A stretch of DNA of 64,000 nt from Agrypnia vestita (Eukaryota; Arthropoda; Insecta; Trichoptera; Phryganeidae), in contig JADDOH010004048.1 in the NCBI GenBank assembly GCA_016648135.1, positions 1 through 64,000 of the forward strand. Direction: 5' to 3'. Positions 34,801-44,900 of this stretch are shown piece by piece (within the stretch, counting starts at the first letter, position 1; every line of letters begins with the position of its first letter). The notes under the pieces are model-generated. The model worked only from the letters and a program-made list of their open reading frames with translations. It ran no database searches and had not been told where the DNA came from. A program made the position numbers and the translations under genes.

Positions 34801-37800
34801 GTATATGGTAGTTAAACTTAGGCTGAATGGACAGACGACACAGAATAATATGAAAAGAAATATGCTAGGAATTACTAGAAGAGACAGAAAAGGAAGCTGG
34901 CTAGGATGAAGATGTCATCGTCACTTAAACTAAAATGTGTGAAGAGCAATATGCAAGGCACACTCAATCTATGGACAAACTATAATATACATTAATTGAT
35001 TAATGATGTCTCTGTGACAAACGGCAATGTTTGTCTGAAAGATTTGAACAAACTCAAAATATTCTTTATGAAAAATACTGGTAAAAAGGAATTTAATAAA
35101 AAGATTTGAAACAATGTTTCTGGCGTATCTTAGTGTAATGCTAGTAACTCGGATGAATTTCATTACACAGATAAAGTAAATTGCTATCAAAAATTCCGTA
35201 ATCAATTATAGAGGTCTCATTAGCGACATTAGAACAATTAGCGACATCTGTGGGCATTTAGGGGGAATGAAAATGCTTTGGAGCAGGCCGCGTGGAGGAT
35301 GGTTACAACTCGCATGTAAAGCGTGGCACGTAATTTAAATGTATACAACTTCCAAAAATTATTAGACATGGTGAATTCTATCATAGGTGGCAATGGCGAA
35401 CGTTACATTGTGTAAAGTGATCACTTAAGCCAAAAGACTTCTATACCTACTTTCCCATAATAAAAATACAGTTTCGTCTCTGTGAGACATCTATAATATA
35501 CATTAATATGTATGTGCACTTACCATAATACAAAGTAAGACAATGATAATAAAAATGTTTATAAAAAATGTAGGCTTATGATAAGATTTGCGAAGAAAAT
35601 ACCACAAAGATATTACATCAATCATATCATTTTTACATCAATCAGTTTTCAATATCAACTATATGTTTTGTCGCCTGTCAAAATATATGATAACATCTAT
35701 ATTTAATTTATGTGGGTATTAAATTAATTGTATAAATGCAGATTCTTATCAAATTAAAAAAAACATATCGTTTAATCCTTCCACTCTAGATTTAAATAAT
35801 TTCGAATAAAAAAATCTTGAGTGGGATAATATGTTATCTCAACTATTGTTCAAAAGTCAGTTGATAAATAAATAATTGAATTGGAACTTCGTTCATATAA
35901 ATTTTACACCACAAACACGTTTTAACAAACAAACTCTTGAAACATAACGCTCATTATGAGCAGTAAGATATTTCTTTTAAAAATATGTTTAAAAATAGTC
36001 CTATTGTCATAGCACAAGCGTTTAGCTTAGTTTGAAAATAGTAAGAATATTGATGTGACACGTATTCCGTGATCGCATCTCTATTTTTATTTAAAAAAAA
36101 ATAAAAATTATGCATGTGTTAAATGACAATACTATAAAGGATGTACCAGAGCCAGCAGCAGAAACTTCGTCGGTAGATTTCTGCCTATGTTATGAGTCTA
36201 AAATGCTCAAGCAACCATGACCTATGGAGATATGCAATATCTTTAGATATATTTTTTCATAATTTCTGACTATTTTTTTGCAAAATGTTAAACTATCATT
36301 ACAGTAACTTATTTCGATTATGAAAAATTCATTCGCATTAATACAAATCGAATAAAATTATAAAAACCTTGCAAAAAAAAATTACAAGGGTTTTATCATT
36401 TTATTTAAGTTATTTTTCATATTAAATATAAGTTACTGTAATGATAATTCAACTTTTTGTTGAAAATAAGTCAGAAATATTGAAAAAAATGCAAACTTTG
36501 ATATTGCATAATATGTCCATAACTATTGATGTTAGATCATGGTTGGTTGAACATTTTAGACTCATAACATAGGCAGAAATCTACCGGCCAAGTTTCTGCT
36601 GCTAGCTCTGGTACACTCTGTATATTGCTCTATCCAATGGTACCTACATGTAATGGACGTTCTATTGCGTAATCATATTTTTTTCCAATCTCTTAGCTAT
36701 TGTAGTTGATAACTGTCAAAATGACGTCTTTTGATAAATAATCATATGATAAGAAATACTTTAAATGTGAGAATAGCCGAAAGATTAGAGTAATTTTTGT
36801 TATATATATACCAATGAAAAACGTATATTTGATCAGTGCAATATGGATTTATTTTGGTAAAAACTGATGTATAATATCTGCAACATGTTGTTAAGCCGCA
36901 CTCAACTCACGCTGGATTTATCTTAAAACTTGCATAATAAACTGTGTATAAAAGAGTAAAGAATACGAAAAGGTGAAGCATATTTTTTATTAAATTACAA
37001 TTAATTAAAAAAAAATTGGTCGAATTGAGTTATAGAAATATTTAAGTGGAGAAAGCGATATATAACATAAAAATAACATCATTTTTGGAATACTGATTAC
37101 TGATTATAATGGAAACGTACATATTTGAAGTATAGAAACAAAGATAATTATTTCCGACTTGAGCTGAACTTCATTCCATTTTTATTACTTTAAATTTAAA
37201 TAATAAAATAATACAAACTATCAAACACAAAGCTACCTTCTCAAAAATTTTCAAATTCATCTAGTGGCACCATTTTATAAATAAAATAATAGACACTTAG
37301 TATGAACCGTGATTAATTTTTATTAAATAAAAATTCTACTCGTTTCGTAAGCGATGCTCCAATCTTACAATAATTTTGTAATAAATTAAATCTTTTGTAA
37401 TAAAATTAATCCTGGTTAAACAAAGTCTTTATTATTTTATTGCTAAAACTGGAAGGAATGTGTATTTGATTACACATTTTTATCGATTGTTGCGCGGTAT
37501 GATCGATAATCCTGAAATTATGCAGAGCATTGGTTTGTATGTTCCTGATAATTACACTAGACATCGTCAGCATAGATTGTTTCACATTCCAATATACAGG
37601 ACCAACCTGCCGATGGTTATGCCTGTTGGAAGAGCCACAGCTATGCTGAACAAAATTGCTTTGGGTATTGATATATTCCATGTGTCTGAGGGGGTTTTCC
37701 GAAGCGGGATTCTCCTACACCTTTGACCAGATTTTATGTTATTTTTAATTTATTAAATATTTTCATTTTTGATATATACTTCCTAATATGTATGCCTTAA

Positions 37801-39196
37801 ACATTTTGTTTGTCATGTACATATTATCGTGAAATAAATTGAATTGAATTGAATTGAATTGAAACTGACGTTTGACAGGTTGACGTTATCTAGAAATGGA
37901 CATGATTATTTTATGAAACATCTAAGGTCTGATATTATAATTTTCGTTTCAACACAAATAATTTGAGTGTTTCACGAGATTTGTGGATTTATGACATATT
38001 TTAAGAATTTCATTAAATCCATTGATAAGCACGGAACAAACAAACTTTGTATAAACCATATTGATTTTTTAAACGTCTACCGGTTTCCATATCACTATAT
38101 CTTCGACGGCGATGAACTAAACTAGTTTCTAAACGGGGAGAAATGGATCACAGCGGAAAAAACCTCGCGAATGTATAATATTGATCCAAACCGACTCTTC
38201 TTGTAATTTAGTCTATTTGGACTATTATTTATTTAGACATTAATTATTTTTCATTATTTAGTTTGATCTTTTCATAATTGTTTCTAAATTTATAACGCGA
38301 AGTACCTTATTTCTCTAAACAAGGCGAACGAATTGGCACCTGATATGGTGTCAAATCGCGAACAATGGATTCACGTCAGTTCACGTGTATTTATTTTAGT
38401 GGTCTGTGGACAATAAATGTTCCATAAAGGAAATATGTAAAAAAATTAAACGGGTATATGTAAACAAAGGGTGGGGGTAGCCTCGTTTGTGGCCGGGGTG
38501 TGAGGTTGAAAGAACCACTCAATAATGAAGGGATTTCATAATCTTAATTTATATTTAAAAAATCAACAAAAATACAATTAATTTATTTTGAACGTTGCAT
38601 TGTGCAAAGTGATCACAAAGCCAGCTCATACAGGTTATAAGCTCTGTGGGCACCCTATAAAAACTTTCATACACTTCTTCCATATAGACTTTTATAATTT
38701 GTCTTAATTAATAAATTTAATTATTTAACATTATAACCACATACTTACACGTGAAGGAAGTTCGGAATAATTCTACAGAAATTTTCGGTATTTCAATTGT
38801 ATATATGTATAAGTATGGGGTTTTGGGTATTGAGAAGCTTTGAAGATATAAACGGGAAGAAATATGTCGGAAATATTTATATTCCATGACATGCAAAGCA
38901 ATTATATTTTCATTTGGAATAAAATGTAATAATATATTACACCTGTCTAGTTTACTGAGATTGCTATTAAAATTCATAAACCAAAACTACCCAATTGGTT
39001 TTACAAAATCGAGCAAATTAATGTTCTGTAAGATTTAATATAAAATGGAACTTACGACATCTAGTTTAGCATCTTCAGAGATGGCGGGGCTGATGAAGCG
39101 GCTGTCCACGCTGGCCAGGTACTTCTCCCCGTTGGGGGACTGGCCCCCGCGCACCAAAGTGGCTGTTGCCAGGAACAACAGGATCTTGAACACCAT
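28431..39196 (-). CDS. Lipase C, complete AB-hydrolase acid lipase (411 aa, 5 exons)
   Basis: Exons 39056-39196, 33935-34124, 31645-32009, 30345-30503 and 28431-28811 join in frame (1236 nt) with GT-AG introns. The signal peptide (MVFKILLFLATATLV) is followed by KYGYPVEAHTVQTEDGY, HGLLSSSADW, GHSQG (Ser about 181), DNDW (Asp about 355) and FNHLDF (His about 386). By family it is a secreted neutral/acid lipase. An in-frame ATG exists 13 codons upstream (39235), but it lies upstream of the TATA-predicted start site, so 39196 is preferred. Intron 1 is 4.9 kb. Close relative of lipase B, especially in exons 3 and 5. Confidence 0.92.
28926..29113 (+). mobile_element. tRNA-derived SINE, family 1, copy 1 (full length)
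   Basis: Head has A box TGGTTAGGACA and B box GGTTCGAATC. The body contains TAGCACAAGCGTTTAGCTTA and ATTGATGTGACACGTATTCC, and it ends in poly-A. In lipase C intron 4. Confidence 0.85.
29351..29523. mobile_element. Foldback MITE, TTTAAGAAAGACAAT family, copy 2
   Basis: Arms TTCTTTTCATTTAATAAAG and inverse around GTACGTACGGGGCACATTG. In lipase C intron 4, the same intron as copy 1 in lipase B. Confidence 0.75.
29718..29803. repeat. AT dinucleotide runs
   Basis: Two runs of alternating TA separated by CTTCTTCTTTTTTTC. Self-complementary, likely to form hairpins and prone to length change. Confidence 0.85.
29990..30270 (+). mobile_element. Helitron 3' end carrying heat-shock elements
   Basis: Ends CGTGCGAAGCCGCGCGGGTA, then CAGCTAG and T, the usual Helitron 3' terminus. 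The 5' end could not be placed; the left limit is approximate. It stops 75 bp from exon 4 of lipase C. Confidence 0.6.
30065..30223. promoter_or_regulatory. Heat-shock-element arrays (phased GAA/TTC units)
   Basis: At 30084-30111 six units alternate GAA and TTC every 5 bp (starts 84, 89, 94, 99, 104, 109), with a seventh TTC at 30119. Three more units lie at 30068-30080. Two four-unit arrays follow at 30180-30197 and 30206-30223. This matches the HSF trimer consensus nGAAnnTTCnnGAAn. The whole block lies in a Helitron end within lipase C intron 4. Confidence 0.65.
30345..30503 (-). CDS. Lipase C exon 4 (cap region)
   Basis: 159 bp, TTTCAG acceptor and GTAAGT donor. Encodes ALIGVNELLPSTKLMTLAGD, then LLCKDNSIFQPVC and CGYNPELLNA. 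Confidence 0.92.
31645..32009 (-). CDS. Lipase C exon 3 (catalytic Ser)
   Basis: 365 bp, TCACAG acceptor and GTGAGT donor. Encodes DVWMGNARGNFYSRKH and GHSQGTTSFFVM. Confidence 0.92.
33050..33125 (+). mobile_element. hAT terminal repeat
   Basis: CCAGCGGTACTCAACCTTTT followed by TCGGGCCACA, the terminal pattern of hAT elements. No transposase seen nearby. Confidence 0.45.
33640..33840 (+). pseudogene. LINE reverse transcriptase fragment (first catalytic block)
   Basis: Reads GIIFIDFKKAFDTLEYGISL and then MDECGIPLRKWLKNYM, matching the FxDxxKAFDxV block of LINE RT. Isolated, in lipase C intron 2. Confidence 0.65.
33935..34124 (-). CDS. Lipase C exon 2 (N-terminal lipase segment)
   Basis: 63 codons plus 1 nt. 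TTTTAAG acceptor and GTAAC donor, the least canonical donor of the gene. Confidence 0.9.
34225..34431. mobile_element. Inverted-repeat element with hammerhead H4
   Basis: Left arm ACACAAATTACTTTGTTTTC (34228-34257) and right arm (34397-34430) are inverted copies. Upstream TTTGTGGTGACATTATTATT matches the flanks of the 7.3 and 11.75 kb elements. Lies in lipase C intron 1, about 100 bp from exon 2. Confidence 0.6.
34273..34313 (-). ncRNA. Hammerhead-like ribozyme H4 (intact core)
   Basis: Minus strand: stem I AATC/GATT, core CTGATGA, one extra A, stem II GAGAAC-ATT-GTTCTC, GAAA, stem III palindrome ACATGT, cleavage-site A. Stem III is too short to close alone but self-complementary, so a dimer is implied. 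No cleavage evidence can be seen from sequence. Confidence 0.65.
34555..34802. mobile_element. Large palindromic MITE, right half only
   Basis: Contains GATGTCGCATATCTCCATAA and ATAATCAAGGCAGGAATATA, as in the right arms of the copies at 36.1 and 53.1 kb. Confidence 0.55.
35996..36110 (+). mobile_element. SINE family 1, copy 2 (5'-truncated)
   Basis: Begins inside the body (TCCTATTGTCATAGCACAAG) and keeps the tail and poly-A; the tRNA-like head is missing. Confidence 0.75.
36139..36621. mobile_element. Large palindromic MITE, copy 2 (best preserved)
   Basis: Outer ends GTACCAGAGCCAGCAGCAGA and TCTGCTGCTAGCTCTGGTAC are inverted copies. Inner arms repeat the CTATCATTACAGTAACTTAT and AATTCATTCG segments in opposite directions. 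Lipase C intron 1. Confidence 0.75.
37400..37862 (+). pseudogene. LINE ORF2 C-terminus with (TTGAA)n tail
   Basis: Encodes RLLRGMIDNPEIMQSIGLYV and later NLPMVMPVGRA, the end of a Jockey/CR1-type ORF2. Ends in AATAAA and about five TTGAA repeats, a typical LINE 3' tail. Lipase C intron 1. Confidence 0.65.
39056..39196 (-). CDS. Lipase C exon 1 (signal peptide)
   Basis: 47 codons, ending ...SEDAKLDV before GTAAGT. The N-terminal half is more diverged from A and B than the other exons are. Confidence 0.85.
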
Positions 39197-39217
39197 GTTG
39201 TCGGAGGGCCAGAAATC

Positions 39218-39252
39218 ACTGATGGAATGCTCCATCCATTGGAGCTTTTATA
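39218..39252 (-). promoter_or_regulatory. Lipase C core promoter: TATA box and TCAGT initiator
   Basis: TATAAAAG at 39252-39245, TCAGT at 39222-39218 (A at 39220), 32 bp apart. The ATG at 39235 is upstream of this start; the ATG at 39196 is 24 nt downstream. Confidence 0.82.
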
Positions 39253-40434
39253 CAGTAAGATAAGAAGGCGATTAATCAAATCTTAATAAGGCTTAGTTAA
39301 TAACTATGTAGGCCGACTTCGATTTTTATAATCGTAGATAAATGTAATTAAAAACAAAGTACGTTGTTATTAATAATTTATTTACGCAGATACTTAAAAA
39401 AATACCTATAACTCACGGAAAATGATTCGGGCTCATGTTCAAATTCCTTGTTGGAATAACTGTGGAACTATGGAACATCTAATCTATAAAATAGTCCATA
39501 ATAAATTAAGCAAATTTAACACAAATTTAAAACTAAGCAAAATGAAAAATATTTTACATACACCGGACCTCCACCCTTTCTGGGAGTGGTGTGTTATCCA
39601 GTTTCGCCACAGCAGCTTAGTACTTTGACGCAAATTCTTTGACCTTACGTGTAGTTCCTTTATTAATTAATTCATATAGTGTTCCATTTTAGCAATTTAC
39701 TTTTTTAATACATCAATTACAGATCTTTGTTCTGAAATTGCGACTTCACAATAAAAATGTGTTTTCTTTAATATTAAATAACGAACTAGACCAGACACCC
39801 CCTTGGTGCTGTCAGAAATATACATAAACTCCCCTGCCCGACCATCGAGATCTCCAACCTTTTTCACACTAAGTTTTATAACACCATTAAATCCTGTAAA
39901 TCCCGGATTTTTATAGACCGTAAATCCCGGAACTGAGATAAATACCGGGATTGCGGTGCTGGCGGGTTTTTTAAAAGACTACGTTTTTGAATTTTTTTTA
40001 ACATTTTCTTTTCTTCGGCATTGCTTCAACCGTGGTTTCACTACCTTGTTTCAACCATTGTATTGTTTTTTAATTGGCAATCTATCATTTAGTAATGATG
40101 ATACTCGTAATATTATTTATCCCAAATTTTTATTTTAATATCACAATAATATCTTTGTGTCCTAAATATTACTAATTTATCTAAAAAATATTCAATTAAT
40201 TAAAAAAATCCAATATATTATTTAATTATCCAAAAATTACTTATTTATCCATAAATATGTCTATTGTTATTATAATCTAAATATTACTAGAAAAAGAGTT
40301 GGAACAAATATTTTATTTTTCACGTATTTATACATTAGCATAAAATATTTAAAAAAATTCAAATACAAAAGTAACTGCTCAAAAATGAAAAGCAAAAAAA
40401 CACATAATACAATTAATAAACTCATTCAATATTT

Positions 40435-40500
40435 CGTCTCGAAACCGATAAACCTAAAATCTGGTAGTGATTTATACTAATTTAACTAACACTCTATTAC
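40435..40500 (+). ncRNA. Truncated hammerhead element H7
   Basis: Starts in the 3' half of stem II (CGTCTC) and continues GAAACCGATAAACCTAAAAT and CTGGTAGTGATTTATACTAA, matching the right end of the 45.4 kb element. Lacks the CTGANGA half, so it is not functional. Confidence 0.6.
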
Positions 40501-40616
40501 TTACATATTAATAATTTCTTAGATAAATTAGTTATATTAAGGGCATAAATATATTATTGTGATTTTAAATAAAAATTGCGATACACAATATCGTTACGCT
40601 TTCTAAATGATTTGCT

Positions 40617-41220
40617 GCCTACGTTACCCGCCTAGTCCTAATGAATAAGTTTCCAAATTTTGAGTCCGATCGGTCAAACGGTACAGATTTGCATCGAAAA
40701 TATGTCAGGGGGAGGGGAAGGGGTATGAGAATAGAGAGGAAATATTGCCTATGTTACCCGCCGAGTCCTAAAGAACAAGTTTCCAAATTTTGAGTCCGAA
40801 CGGTCAAACGGTACAGATTTGCATCGAAAATATGTCAGGGGGAGGGGAAGGGGTATGAGAATAGAGAGGAAATATTGCCTATGTTACCCGCCGAGTCCTA
40901 AAGAACAAGTTTCCAAATTTTGAGTCCGAACGGTCAAACGGTACAGATTTGCATCGAAAATATGTCAGGGGGAGGTAAAGGGGTGTGAGAATATGAGGGA
41001 AATATCGCCTACGTTACCCGCCGAGTCCTAAAGAATAAGTTTCCAAATTTTGAGTCCGATCGGTCAAATGGTACAGATTTGCACCGAAAATATGTCAGGG
41101 TGGGAAGGGGTATGAGAATAGGGGGGAAATGTTGCCTATGTTACCCGCCAGGTCCCAAAGCATAAGTATGAAAAATTTGAATCGAATCGGATAAACGGTG
41201 TGGGTTTGTATAGAGAACAG
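40617..41220. repeat. 130-bp tandem repeat, about 4.7 copies
   Basis: Units start at 40617, 40747, 40877, 41007 and 41134. Each contains TTACCCGCC, TTTCCAAATTTTGAGTCCGA and GTACAGATTTGCA. The last unit is diverged and ends in GACAGACAGACA. Confidence 0.88.
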
Positions 41221-41249
41221 ACAGACAGACATTTAGTTTTATAGGTATA

Positions 41250-41540
41250 AGATATTTAAAATTCATTCTCTTTAATAAAAGTCAAATAAAATAATAAAAA
41301 CCTCAGAATTTCAATTGGAAAAATTTCAGGGTTTTTTATCATTTTATTTAACTTATATTGAAACGAATGAATTTATCGTAATGGACTAAGTTACTGTAAA
41401 GATGTTCAACGTTTTACAAAAAATAAGTCAGTAATATTGAAAAAAAAATGCAAAATTTGATATCGCATGTCTCCATAACTATTGACATTATGTCATGACT
41501 GATCGAACATTTTCGACTCATAATCAAGGCAGTAATATAG
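41250..41540. mobile_element. Large palindromic MITE, partial
   Basis: Contains AAATTCATTCTCTTTAATAA, then GATATCGCATGTCTCCATAA and the CATAATCAAGGCAGTAATAT end. The left outer arm is missing. Confidence 0.55.
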
Positions 41541-41811
41541 TCAGACAGACAGACATTGAGTTTTGTAGGTAAATATATGCAGTTCGATTGATATATAAAA
41601 AAAATGCCGATTCTTGCCGAAGCTGATATGATTTAGGAAATCGGTTGAATAGCCATAAAAAGAAAAAACATGAAATTTGAATTGCCTCATTCTTTACCGT
41701 TGATTGTCAATTGTCAAATAATATATTATTATAAAGGATATAATATTTACACGTGAAATTAAATTAATATTAAATTAAATTATAATATATAATTGCGTGC
41801 TTCGCATTTTT

Positions 41812-41919
41812 ATGATGCAGATTCCGAGCTTACCTGATGAAGGAAGACCTCATAGGAGTAGTTTGATCGTTGGTAGTAGAGCATCTAGTAGGGCGTTTTT
41901 GATATCTCGGAAGAATGAG
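41812..41919 (+). CDS. barr: CAP-H exon 1
   Basis: 36 codons (MMQIPSLPDEGRPHRSS...), ending at GAG/GTATGT in phase 0. N-terminal tail, poorly conserved in the family, so it is the least certain exon. Confidence 0.75.
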
Positions 41920-44900
41920 GTATGTTACTTTACGTTTTTAATTATAATTTTTCCGCAATCGTATGTTCTTTGAATTTTGATTATTTTATAATTATATAGA
42001 TCTACCAGAACTGACGTCACACTCTATCTCCCACACTGCCACACAAACGCCAAACATAACTCATTCTTCTACAGAGCCTCGTCGTGTTTTAACACATTCT
42101 TCAGTGAACTTAATATCTTCAACACGACAACTACTAAGATTAAAACACACATTTAACACATTGCGTAACTCCACACGGCCTTACTTTAAACATAACTAAT
42201 CTTTTAAGTCTTAATTCACCTGATGAAGGAAACGGGCGGTTCCGAAACATGTAGTGAAAGAAGTGCTCAAATATAAGTGAAAAAAAACAAAGTTCATTGT
42301 TTTATTTCATAATTTGTTCATAATGGATTTCCACAAAATAAACGCCGAAACATTCAATTACATAACTAATCTTTATCACACAGATCTTATTCTTTATCCC
42401 ATATTCCCTCTACTAATCCATTTCCCCTTTCTTCCTCTCCCCCTGGAAATAAATTTACCGTAGGTACTTTCTTCATGTGTTAATCTATGTATTTTTATAT
42501 CTTTTAAAAAAAAAATCTCTTTCTTTCTTGATCTTTTTATTTAATTTTTTAAATATATCTTATTCTCTTGTATACAATACATATTCTAGGTTAATCAAGT
42601 TAACCTTAATTAATATTATTATTATATCATATGTTCTATTTCTTCATATCAAATTAGCTGTTTGAGTTCTAAATAAATTTTTTTTAAATAATATACAAAT
42701 ATTGCAGTATTTTGTAGTGCAAGTAAAATCACGACCGCACTCATCTGTCAGTTTTGAGAGAAATGTATTCATTTGTTTCAAGATAACACTTATGTCGTTT
42801 GATTGTATGCATTTTCAAATTAATTGCATATTTTTCGAATTAATTTTATACCCAGTTGGAACTCTTACCACCCACATTTATCAGCCCATACTTAAAATCA
42901 GGTGCAACCTGGTAATTTTTGATTTATTTTGTACAAAATTTATTATTTTCTCATACAGGATCAAAATGATGATGAAGCGGAGAGGGCGGCACTCTTGGCT
43001 GAAGACAGAACAAGAACCACCTCACAGTTCAGCACACCTGGCTCCACCCCCAAGAGTGTTTCAAAAATAAGTTTCATCAGTTCACCACAGAAGGAGCACT
43101 TCCAGGGCTGTTTGAAACTTTACGCAGAAAATGTACTTTGTACTTGATTTATTTATTTATATTCCACTCAATTTTGAGTACGGATATATAAGAGATCTCG
43201 GAAGACTAAAAATCATTTTGGGAAAAAATTTTAGCCTTTCCCGCACGGTACTAAAATTGAAACGCATGTTCCGGTGCTGTAAACTCACTGTACACGTAGA
43301 AATTTTTCCATTTTTAATTCGGATAAATGTGATTTTTTTTCATTTACATTAATCATATATTATTTAATGTGCTAAAAATGAGAAAACACATAGGTCATCA
43401 TGAATGACAGTACAAAGATGCATAGGACACATGACTGTGCGGCTGAAGAGCTGCCGAATCCGGTGCACTACACATTGGGCCCTACGCACTATACTCACTA
43501 CAGCACTCCCCACACAATTCCCCCCTACAATACATACACATCAGTTTCTTTGTGAAAACATTTTATTTTTTGTGTCTCGTAAATTCTTATACATTGTTAT
43601 TATTCCATTGAATACGTATCTTCATAAATATATTGCAGAGGAATATATATACACGTACCAGTATAAATTGGCGTGCGAGGGAGGGCGTCCCTGTCGCGTA
43701 ACAGAAGTTGCCAGGGTGTAAATTTATTACACAATACATAATGTAAAGATATCCGGTGACCGGTGTCGAAGCCTTTAATATAAAATTTGGTCAGGCTAAA
43801 GAACAACACTAAAGAAACGAACCAATAATGGCGGCCGCTCTATCTGTCAATCTGTCAATCGGTAATATCGGTCCATTATTTGCTTTTTCAGCTTCGCAAA
43901 ACTTTAATACTTTGTTGGCAATTGTTCTTGCACCATCCCGGACGGTTTTGGATGTTTTGGACATAATAATTCAGTGTATATTGGTAATCAAGATGTCACA
44001 GCTTCCGAGCAAATACGAAATTGAACTGAATGACAGGGCGAGGGGTTACCGCCGGGTGCGGGCGGGGCGGGTTTTAGTTCCAAAGTCGCCGCACGCCAAT
44101 TAACGTTGGGCAAGCAATAAAATAGGAATTCTGTATATAGCAGGGACATGCAGTGAAAACATTGAAGCATGACTTTTATGTAATCATATATTTTTAAATG
44201 AAAATCAAGATAAAACATTCACAGTAGAACCTCATCAACCGGTCGTGTGCCGTCCGTACGTAGCGCGGAATGAACCCTGTCTGCCGCACAATTTCGCGCA
44301 CAACTGCTGTTTTTTAGACACTTTTTTGTGATGGTTATATTCATGTAAAAATCAACAATAATCGCTAAGAAGTTACAGTTTCTGGTTTCTCAATATACAG
44401 ACTTCAACAATTACTTGTATTTCAATAATTACTTGTACAATAATTATTTATTAATTAATTATGAAAATAAGCAACGAAATTTACTGTCAGAAATATACGC
44501 ACATGTTTAGCGCTCCGGCATCCGAATGGTTAATTTGAAATCAAGAGACCCAAAAATAACATTTCGAATTATGCGGAACCCCTTTAATTCGAAATTCAAG
44601 GTACCAAAAAAAATATCGCTATGTGATTGCGAAATTTACCAGAAATCGTAAAACTCAAGAAAAAAACTGTTAATTACTCCCTTTCTTTTAACTCGTGGCG
44701 TCTGCTTTGGATCGATTTTAAACACCTTTCCCTTGATCCAATCGAGCTGAAACTTTGAAAGCAGACTCGTGGCGACGATCAGGAAGATCTATCAAATTTT
44801 CGTTAAAAATATTAATAAATATTTGGATTTTTCAAATTTTTAATCGTTTTTTCACAAAAATTATTAAGTTGTATGTAAATATTTCAACGCCTCTGGTAGA

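Larger units (their letters stand above)
39253..41811. other. Intergenic region between lipase C and CAP-H (divergent genes)
   Basis: No gene seen. Contains a truncated hammerhead element (40435-40500), a 130-bp tandem array (40617-41220) and half of a palindromic MITE (41250-41540). No TATA box was recognised for CAP-H. Confidence 0.6.

Noticed and set aside
39197..39235. ATG at 39235 as the lipase C start
   Set aside because: It is 15 bp upstream of the TATA/TCAGT-predicted start site, and paralogues begin at the inner ATG.
40617..41220. CRISPR-like array
   Set aside because: The whole 130-bp unit repeats; there are no unique spacers, and the genome is animal.
41826..41860. CTGATGA in CAP-H exon 1 as another hammerhead
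   Set aside because: No GAAA follows and stem II cannot form; it codes for LPDEGRP.
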